NCBI GenBank assembly: GCA_963383645.1
Contig: OY726559.1
Span: 121,076,239 to 121,140,238, forward strand
Length of the DNA stretch: 64,000 nt
DNA from: Muscardinus avellanarius
Taxonomy: Eukaryota; Chordata; Mammalia; Rodentia; Gliridae
Reading direction: 5' to 3'
Positions 58,601 to 64,000 of the stretch are shown here, one piece after another; the stretch's first letter is position 1, and the number at the start of each line of letters is the position of its first letter. The translations under genes were made by a program, and so were the position numbers. Under the pieces are notes generated by a model. It saw only the letters and a program-made list of their open reading frames with translations, made no database searches and was not told the DNA's origin.

Positions 58601-59031
58601 CCGCCCAGCAGCAGCGCAGGACCCAAGACAGGACAGGCCACACTGCCGGGCAGGGTGCGGGGAGAGGACAGGGCTGGCGTTTTACTTCTAGAACTTGAGG
58701 CCTCCCTCACCATCCCATGCCTCGGTCTCCCCATTTTCCGAGCTTAGCAGAATGTACTGGTGGGTTGCTGCGGTCTCTTGAGTGTGGGTAAGAAGGGAGT
58801 TGCTAACGAGAAGAGTCCAGCAGGTGATGGATAAAAGAACAGGAGAACCTCACGAGCTCCGACGGTGGGCCTGTTGCCCTTCCGCACCGTTCGCTGGCGC
58901 CTGGTCTCTTCCTTCCCCACCTGGGTCTCACTTGCTTCTAACCGCACCTGTGGCTCCCGAGGCGGCCCTCGCCCTCACCTCTGTGTGTTTCCTGACGGAG
59001 AGTTCCTCACTTTCGGGTTACTGGAATGCAT
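45856..59031 (-). CDS. BCL9: BCL9, Wnt/beta-catenin transcriptional co-activator (all seven coding exons)
   Basis: BCL9 bridges beta-catenin to Pygopus in the nucleus to activate TCF/LEF target genes. Coding segments, read on the minus strand, are 59031-58979, 58164-57848, 56446-56257, 54997-54898, 51550-49312, 48000-47740 and 46973-45856. All have GT-AG boundaries and compatible phases. The total is 4278 nt, or 1425 residues plus stop, against 1426 in human from memory. HD1 (Pygopus PHD binding) lies at about 174-205, HD2 (beta-catenin binding) at 351-374 with L366, I369 and L373 kept, and HD3 at about 463-500. The rest is low-complexity Pro/Gly/Met-rich sequence. A basic KGKGKRER run sits near residue 95-101. 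No disruption is seen. Confidence 0.97.
46974..47739 (-). other. BCL9: BCL9 intron 6 (between the last two coding exons)
   Basis: About 770 bp with no SINE or other repeat I can recognise. Open frames crossing it are read-throughs of the neighbouring exon frame. Confidence 0.85.
47740..48000 (-). CDS. BCL9: BCL9 coding exon 6
   Basis: 261 bp covering residues 968-1053: GPPPPPASQPASVNIPGSLP, TLSQNPLSIMMSRMSKFAMP, STPLYHDAIKTVASSDDDSP and SPNLPSMNNMP. The acceptor is tctcttag and the donor is CCAG|GTAAGA. SKFAMPSSTPLYHDAIKTVA is a well-conserved block shared by BCL9-family proteins. Confidence 0.96.
48001..49311 (-). other. BCL9: BCL9 intron 5
   Basis: About 1.3 kb. Its only recognisable repeat is one young hairpin-type B1-dID (48881-49084), which lies on the same strand as BCL9. 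The rest looks unique. Confidence 0.85.
48881..49084 (-). repeat. Young hairpin-type B1-dID SINE in a BCL9 intron
   Basis: Flanked by TCCCTCCTCCTTTC at 48867-48880 and 49085-49098. Here the hairpin stem is 9 bp with a TTCGC loop. Confidence 0.93.
49312..51550 (-). CDS. BCL9: BCL9 coding exon 5 (large central exon, HD2 and HD3)
   Basis: A 2239-bp exon covering residues 221-966. It starts NTQISALRNDPKPLPQQPP. HD2 (LSQEQLEHRERSLQTLRDIQ then RMLF, 351-374) is the helix that docks on beta-catenin. HD3 contains DHMTPEQIAWLKLQQEFYEE (462-481). The remainder is disordered Pro/Gly/Met/Ser-rich sequence, including SPQTPSQLAGMLAGPAAAA and SLPAPSPGWTSSPKPPLQSP. One residue is missing relative to human near MVPPMNSQ (human MVPPSMNSQ, recalled). 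The acceptor is ttatcttcag and the donor is TCAG|GTCAGT. Confidence 0.97.
53150..53550 (+). repeat. B1-dID SINE split by a young hairpin-type B1-dID
   Basis: The outer B1 half is 53150-53262 and the outer ID half 53482-53550. The inner copy is about 53269-53480 with a long A-tail. Confidence 0.83.
53638..54085 (-). repeat. B1-dID SINE split by another B1-dID
   Basis: The outer ID half (53638-53693) and B1 half (about 53945-54085) flank an inner copy (about 53710-53936). cccctagccc recurs at both junctions. Confidence 0.78.
54898..54997 (-). CDS. BCL9: BCL9 coding exon 4 (rest of HD1)
   Basis: A 100-bp exon encoding AAEAVLKGQVETIVSFHLQN and ISNSKAERSTAPL (residues 188-220). With the preceding exon it completes the amphipathic HD1. 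Compared with human from memory, HLQNISNSKAE replaces HIQNISNNKTE. The acceptor is tgtctccgcag and the donor is CTG|GTATGT. Confidence 0.96.
55556..55885 (-). repeat. TA/TG microsatellite fused to a B1-dID SINE
   Basis: The microsatellite (55556-55660) lies between the left target copy (ctttttagttatat at 55548) and the SINE (55665-55880). The right copy is cttttagttatat at 55880. The repeat therefore grew from the SINE tail. Confidence 0.83.
56064..56104. repeat. Perfect 17-bp inverted repeat (hairpin)
   Basis: Arms CCCTTGCTCCCCAGAGG (56064-56080) and CCTCTGGGGAGCAAGGG (56088-56104) are exact reverse complements around a 7-nt spacer AAGCTTG. It lies about 150 nt after the splice donor of BCL9 coding exon 3 in the direction of transcription. 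Confidence 0.95.
56257..56446 (-). CDS. BCL9: BCL9 coding exon 3 (start of HD1)
   Basis: 190 bp covering residues 125-186: CNSADHIKSQDSQHTPHSMT, APRSSTPSHGQTTAPEPTPA, then AKVVYVFSTEMAN. VYVFSTEMANK begins the HD1 homology region that binds the Pygopus PHD finger. The acceptor is ttctttcag and the donor is AATAA|GTAAGT, splitting Lys187. Confidence 0.96.
56447..57847 (-). other. BCL9: BCL9 intron 2
   Basis: About 1.4 kb with one old B1/ID-type SINE in minus orientation (57003-57205). The rest looks unique. The plus-strand open frame at 57469-57891 has no splice or family support. Confidence 0.8.
57003..57205 (-). repeat. Old ID/B1-type SINE
   Basis: The ID part keeps ctgctaggcaagtgttctac, as in an ancestral ID. 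It is followed by a B1-like half ending tactgtgcccagcc. Confidence 0.75.
57848..58164 (-). CDS. BCL9: BCL9 coding exon 2
   Basis: 317 bp covering residues 19-123: SPKSKQEVMVRPPTVMSPSG, then LDSKFSNQGKQGGSAGQSQP, KALPGPGGSMGLKNGAGNG, KGKGKRERSISADSFDQRDP and TPNDDPDMK. The acceptor is tttcttttag and the donor is AAAG|GTATGT. It contains a basic patch at about 95-101 that could act in nuclear import (inference). Confidence 0.96.
58165..58978 (-). other. BCL9: BCL9 intron 1 (after the start-codon exon)
   Basis: About 0.8 kb, fairly GC-rich, with no recognisable repeat or further exon. Confidence 0.8.
58979..59031 (-). CDS. BCL9: BCL9 first coding exon (start codon)
   Basis: The ATG at 59031-59029 opens MHSSNPKVRNSPSGNTQ plus AG of Ser18, then donor GAG|GTGAGG. 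This short N-terminus matches human BCL9 (MHSSNPKVRSSPSGNTQS from memory) apart from N for S at position 10, which fixes the start. The exon continues upstream as 5' UTR; a possible acceptor is ...gaccgcag next to ctcaggatttcaatca, but this is not certain. It is too short to stand out as an open frame. Confidence 0.95.
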
Positions 59032-59079
59032 TGATTGAAATCCTGAGCTGCGGTCGCAATCAGGGACGTGCTCACCGAG

Positions 59080-59135
59080 CTCCTCTCGGGTGGCGGCGGG
59101 GGCGGCTGGGGGCAGCGGCGGGGGCCCGCGGCTCG
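59080..59135 (+). promoter_or_regulatory. G-rich tract just upstream of the BCL9 start codon
   Basis: Contains GGCGGCGGGGGCGGCTGGGG and further GGGGG runs, then CCCGCGG. At least three G5 runs with short spacers on the plus strand could form a quadruplex. It starts about 50 bp upstream of the BCL9 ATG. Whether it is intron, 5' UTR or an alternative promoter cannot be told from sequence. Confidence 0.4.
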
Positions 59136-59557
59136 CCTGCTGCCTCCCTCAGCACTGGACGCCTGGACGCCTTTTTCCTCTTAGTTTCTCTCCGCTGTGG
59201 AAGTGGGTCCTTCCCCCTTGCGGCTCCCGCATCCTCTGGGTGTGTGCCTCCTGCTGCCGAAGGAAAATCTCGCATCTCCAGGGCACTCTACGGAAAAGGC
59301 CGCCCCAAAACAGACACGAGACACGGTTACGCCTGGGCCAAGGTGGAAGCAGCAGCTGACTCAGCAGAGGCAGCTGGATCACGCTTCCGCCCGATCAAGG
59401 CAAGGGAAGGGTGACGCTCAGATTCCCACCACAGGCTGAGAGCCACTGAGACCGCCCGGCAGACAGGACGCCCCTCCAGCAGCACATGCCGGGCATTTGC
59501 AAGTGGAAGGGAGTAAAACCAGTTAGTCTCTTTCTTTTTTCTTTCTTTTTGGGTGGG

Positions 59558-60393
59558 GATGAGGGTACTGGGAGATTAACCCTACACCTGCAGCCTTATT
59601 TTTTTTAAATTTTGAAACAGGGTCTCACTAAGTTTCTGAGGGCCTTGTTCTGTTGCTGAGCTGGCCCTGAACCTGTGATCCTCCTGTATCAGTCTCCCAA
59701 GTGCTGGGATTACAGGCAAGCACGATCGCGCCTGGCTCTGGTTTAATCTTTTGGCATCTGTTCTTTATATTTCTCTACTTCTGAATACAACATCCTTACA
59801 AACTTGTGTTTTTCTTTTTTCAAAACAATAGTTTTTTTGTTGGTTTTTTTGTTCTTGCGGTATGGAGGATGGAACCCAAGGGCATTCTATCTTCAAGCTA
59901 CATCTCCAGCCTGATTTTGAAACAGTGAGTTGCAGAGGGCCTCACTGAGTAGCTGAGGCTGTCCGCAAACCACGATCCTCCTGTCTCAGCCTCCCGAATG
60001 CTGGGATTACAAGCGTGCACTGCCACGCCCGGCTTTAAAACAATAGTTTAAATAACTTTTTTTTAATACTAGTGATTGAACCCAGGGGCATTTTACCTCT
60101 GAGCTACACTCCCTACTCTATTTTTTATTCTTTATTTTGAAACCGGGTCTCACTGAGTTGCAGAGGGCCTCACTAAGTAGCTGAGGCCGTCCGCGAACCG
60201 CGATCCTCCGCGGCCTCCAGTCTCAGCCTCTCGAATGCTGGGGTTACGAGCGTGCGCCACCATGCCCGGCTCCAACCCTTTTTATTTTGAAACAAGGGCT
60301 TGCAAAGTTTCTGAGGCAGGCCTCAAACCTGCGACCTTCCTGTCTCAGCCTCCCAAGTACTGGGATTACAGGCATATGCCACCATGCTTTGCT
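59558..60393 (-). repeat. Cluster of B1-dID SINEs upstream of BCL9
   Basis: Copies at about 59558-59740, 59855-60036 (flanked by AAAACAATAGTTT at 59822-59834 and 60037-60049), 60060-60272, and a B1 half at 60273-60393. Confidence 0.82.
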
Positions 60394-61166
60394 GAAAACA
60401 ACGCTCGGAATCCACCAAGTGCTGCAAATCCACGGTGATTCTCTGCTGTTTCAGCTCAACGACGACACCTGGGTATGACAGGTGCACCCCGATCTCAGAT
60501 CATGAAGCTGATGAACCTCCGCTTACTTTCTCAGCGCCTCCTGGGTGGGAGAGACGTTAGAGGAGGGCACTCCTGAAAGCAAACACTGAGCCAACACCAG
60601 GCCCGCCGGCTCTGCCCGAACTGCCGTGATCTTTCTATGGAATTATGCTGAGCACGTGTCCTGGGGCCTCACTGCTCGTGACACGGAACGCACGTGTGCG
60701 TACGCATGGGGATGAGCCATAATTTTGAAGGTAGGAGAACAGCTTTGAAGGCTAAGATTTTTTTTTTTTTGAGCCACATTTGCAAGGCAGATTTGAAGAA
60801 TAAAGGTCAAGAAAATATTCTCAAACCTAGCTACAGGCCAAATGAGAAAGCCCCTTATTAGGGAAGTCTAGACTAGATGAGGGAAAAGTTTGGCCCTGCT
60901 GCCCCAGGGTCTGGCAGCGCTTCCTTGTAACGCCCGCCCCCCACCCCACCTGCTGGTATTTTCGGGAGAACAGGCCTGGAAGAGGATGTTGGTTACAGGA
61001 GTTGACAGTGCAGGATAAGGGCAGGCTAAAGAATCAAAAGGCACCGCAAACAGTGCAGGGCGCAGCTTGAGCTCATCTGAGATGAGAACTGGACAATATG
61101 GAGGATCGCTATGTTCTAGGCTTTGACAGTGTGGTATTGTCAAGTGTTAGACGTCATCATTTTATT

Positions 61167-61725
61167 TTATTTTTATTTATTTTTTATTTATTTATTTTTT
61201 GGTGGTACTGGGGGTGGAACCCAGAGGCTTTCTACCTCCAGGCTATACTCCCAGACCTATTTTATATTTTATTTGGAAACAGGGTCTCACTAAGTTGCTG
61301 AGAGCCTCACTAAGTAGCTGACGCTGGCTTCGAACCTGCGCGATCCTCCTGTCTCAGCCTCCCAAGCGCGGGGATTACAAGCGTGCGCCACCACGCCCAG
61401 CTCAAATGCCATCGTTTTATTTAGAGCTTTGCAGTCGTCCCTGATATTTCATCTGGGACACTGAAAGGAATTTATGGAAGTTGAGTACACACAATTATAT
61501 TTTTGTGGGGGAAGGGGAGTAAAAAAAAGTACTAGAGATTGAACCCAAGGGTGTTCTACCTCCGAGCTACACGCCCAACAAAATTTTTATATTTGAAACT
61601 AAGTCTCACTGAGTTACTGAGGGTCCCATTAAGTGGTTGAGGCTGACCTCGAACCTGCAATCCTGTTTCAGCCTCCAAAATACTGGGATTACAGGTGTGT
61701 TCCACCACACCTGGCTTACATTTTT
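61167..61725 (-). repeat. Two B1-dID SINEs
   Basis: A copy with a T/A-rich tail (61167-61402), flanked by catcattttattt and catcgttttattt, and an older copy (about 61525-61722). Confidence 0.83.
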
Positions 61726-62695
61726 CCCTTTAAGTAAAGAAGGCAGAAAAAGAACTAAACTGAAACATTGTGAAATGTTTCTAAGCTGACTCAAGGAGAA
61801 AAAATTTACATTTTGGTCTTCATTATATTTACGGTTGTATTTTGATCCCCTACCGCCTTTCAGCATTTCTCTCTCCAGTTTAGGCTATAAAGTAGATTAT
61901 AGTTGTCACATTCGACATATAGGATCATAAACCATTTTGTGCCTCTCAGTGAACACTGGGGATCGCCAATAAAGTAGAAGCAGCAAGATCTTGCGTGGAC
62001 AAAGTCACCCAAAAACATTCTTCCCGGGAGGAGAAAAGCAGTTGCCACAGTGTGAACCCCATCTGTAACTGTGGCCCTTCTCGTCCGCATCACACACATG
62101 CACTCAGTCACATGTACTGAATCATCCTATGTGTATACTCTACCTCCCTGTGAACACTATGTCTTTGAAGATAAGAACCTTGTTTTAAAGGCCTTTGGTT
62201 TTCTTGTAACACTCAGCACGCTGTACCAAGAATACAGCTGGGTCCTTTGTGACTTCCTTGGCGTCTCACAGAATGGAAACACCTGGCGTTTGGGTTGCGC
62301 TCTTCTTCCGAAGAAACACAAAACACGTGACAGATACCAGATCGCCTCATTAATCTGCTGGGCCTTTATGATGAGCCGGTAGCAAAGATTGCTTCTAATA
62401 ATAACGCTGCTGGGAACATAAAGCACTTTTATTTTCAGAGTACTTCTCCATACAGCTTCTCATTCTCACAGTTCAACCATCCTCAAGCCACAGGTATGCT
62501 CCAGGTGAGCGCAACGGCGATTCTCTCAGGTTTCCTGTCAGTGCTCTCGGAGCCTGGCTCATCCCTGTAAGCCCCTCCCTCAGCCTGACTTTATGGATGG
62601 CTGAGGCGAGCCTGAGGGCTTTCCCCCTGAGTGGGGATCCAATCAGGGCTCTCAACCCCCAACCCAAGGGAGTTATTAAAAGAAATCACCCCTAG

Positions 62696-63026
62696 AGCCG
62701 GGCGTGGTGGAGGACGCTTGTAATCCCAGCATTTGGGAGGCTGAGACCGGAGTATTGGGACAGCCTCAGCTACCTAGTGAGGCCCGGTTTCAAAATAAAT
62801 AAAAAATAGGGCAGGGGGTATAGCTCAGAGGTTGAATGCCCCTGGGTTCCACCCCTAGACCCGCCCCCCCCCCCATCATCCCATTTGGGCATGGTAGCGC
62901 ACACCTGTAATCTCAGTCTTAGAAGGCTGAGACAGGAGGATCACAGGTTGGAGGAAATCCTCAGCAAGTATTAAGACCCTCAACAACCTAGTAGGACCCT
63001 GTTTTCAAATGATAATAATAATAATA

Positions 63027-63067
<41 letters not shown>

Positions 63068-63145
63068 TAGGGCTGGCAGTGTAGCACAAAGGTAGAATGA
63101 TCCTGGGGTCCATTCCCCAGTACCACAACAAATAAATAAGAGAAA
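62696..63145 (+). repeat. Two B1-dID SINEs, the second with an ATA microsatellite
   Basis: Copies at 62696-62875 and 62885-63140. An (ATA)n array at 63010-63065 has expanded in the linker between the B1 and ID halves. Confidence 0.85.
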
Positions 63146-64000
63146 CTGTCCCCGGCTTTAGCCAGACTATAGGAACTGAACAAAAACTCTGCATGTATCT
63201 TATCACAAGTTCTAAAGAATAAAATCGGGCTCTCCAGTGGGTGAGCGCCCACCTGTATACCTATAATGACTGAAAAAGGTCTTCCACGGGATGATTTTGG
63301 CCAGAGAGACTTTTTCCCATAGGAAATCTAACGCCTTCTCTTTTTAAATGATACTTAAAATTCTTATATCCATCAGACATTGTTCCAGGCACTGCACCTA
63401 CACGTTAGCTCATTCATAGCAGCCTCGAAGGAGATGCGGAAACCGAGGCTCACGCCCAGCAGGCCACTCCGCTCATCCTGCGAGCGCCACTACAGACTTC
63501 CGCTCCTCCTACCAGCCCAGCCGGCTCCCGGGCTGCGGTCTTGCCTGGTGCTTAATGGAGGACAGGTACCGCCAGGCAGGCTGCCACCGTAGACAGGCAA
63601 GCCTCTTCCCATTCGTACACACTCTCTTCCTTCTGTATGACCAAAGCAAACAGCAACAGAATCACCCACTTTCCCCCAAAGGCCAACCCCGCCACGGGGT
63701 CCAGGCGGTGACTCACTGTCCCCTCTGGCCATCCCCTCTGGCCATCCCCTACTGATCTTTCCAATCCACTTTCACACACACTGTGGTAGGGACCCGCACT
63801 TAAAAAAAAAATTAAAGCAAAGAAAACCCAGCTCTGCCTTGGGAGCCAAGACTCTCCACGGGGCCACCGGCACAGGGCTGCTGCCTCGGGAGCCATCCAC
63901 TTCACCCCACGCAGGTCACACAGGCCTGTCTGCCTTGAGGTCACCCTGACCGCTTGTTGACTCTTATCGGACCTAGATTTTGACGGCGGATCCCTTCTTC

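Larger units (their letters stand above)
59032..64000 (-). other. BCL9: BCL9 5' UTR and upstream intron, runs off the right edge
   Basis: The 5' UTR extends an unknown distance past 59032. A G-rich tract lies at 59088-59126. From 59540 to 63140 about eight SINEs occur. Unique-looking parts are 59130-59530, 60400-61150, 61730-62690 and 63150-64000 (with an L2-like piece near 63365-63500). Non-coding first exons of BCL9 are expected further right; I cannot place one here. Confidence 0.65.

Noticed and set aside
58782..59414. Plus-strand open frame of 210 codons across the BCL9 start exon
   Set aside because: It runs antisense through a known exon and GC-rich DNA, where long frames arise by chance; its composition is low-complexity and matches no family I know.

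Overview
The window is nuclear DNA from a rodent, most likely a squirrel-type one (Sciuridae or a close relative). Two observations point there. Protein-coding genes are split into short exons with GT-AG introns and embedded in dense SINEs. The dominant SINE is a dimer of a 7SL-derived B1 half joined to a tRNA/ID-derived half (the B1-dID or 'MEN' type known from squirrels and related rodents), with a few ID monomers as well. The species is inferred, not proven.

Two genes lie tail to tail, the arrangement I recall for human 1q21.1. On the + strand, 6836-21569 carries nine coding exons of ACP6 (lysophosphatidic acid phosphatase type 6). They encode 355 residues, equivalent to residues 74-428 of the 428-residue human protein as I recall it. 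The first coding exon, with the signal/targeting region and the RHGxRxP catalytic motif, lies left of the window. On the - strand, 59031 down to 45856 carries all seven coding exons of BCL9, the Wnt/beta-catenin co-activator. They add up to 4278 nt (1425 residues plus stop), with an intact start codon, HD1, HD2 and HD3 homology regions, and a roughly 1.2-kb 3' UTR ending at an AATAAA near 44.64 kb. The non-coding first exons and promoter of BCL9 probably lie beyond 64 kb.

Layout: 1-6.8 kb, ACP6 intron 1; 6.8-21.6 kb, ACP6 exons 2-10, with a 5'-truncated LDHA processed pseudogene at 17.1-17.9 kb inside an intron; 21.6-44.6 kb, intergenic and SINE-rich, with MIR/L2 fossils, a tandem duplication at 31.1-31.8 kb, a truncated L1 at 40.6-41.4 kb and two strong CTCF-like motifs (25.5 and 43.3 kb); 44.6-59.0 kb, BCL9, whose exons and 3' UTR are almost free of SINEs; 59.0-64 kb, BCL9 5' intron.

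The two genes have unrelated jobs, a mitochondrial lipid phosphatase and a nuclear transcription cofactor, and share only their location. I found no bacterial-type system, RNA gene, CRISPR array or new multi-gene system. The most unusual material is in the repeats: a young B1-dID subfamily in which a short hairpin is kept while its loop varies between copies, several nested or serial insertions with clear target-site duplications, and one B1 half that seems to have moved without its ID half.
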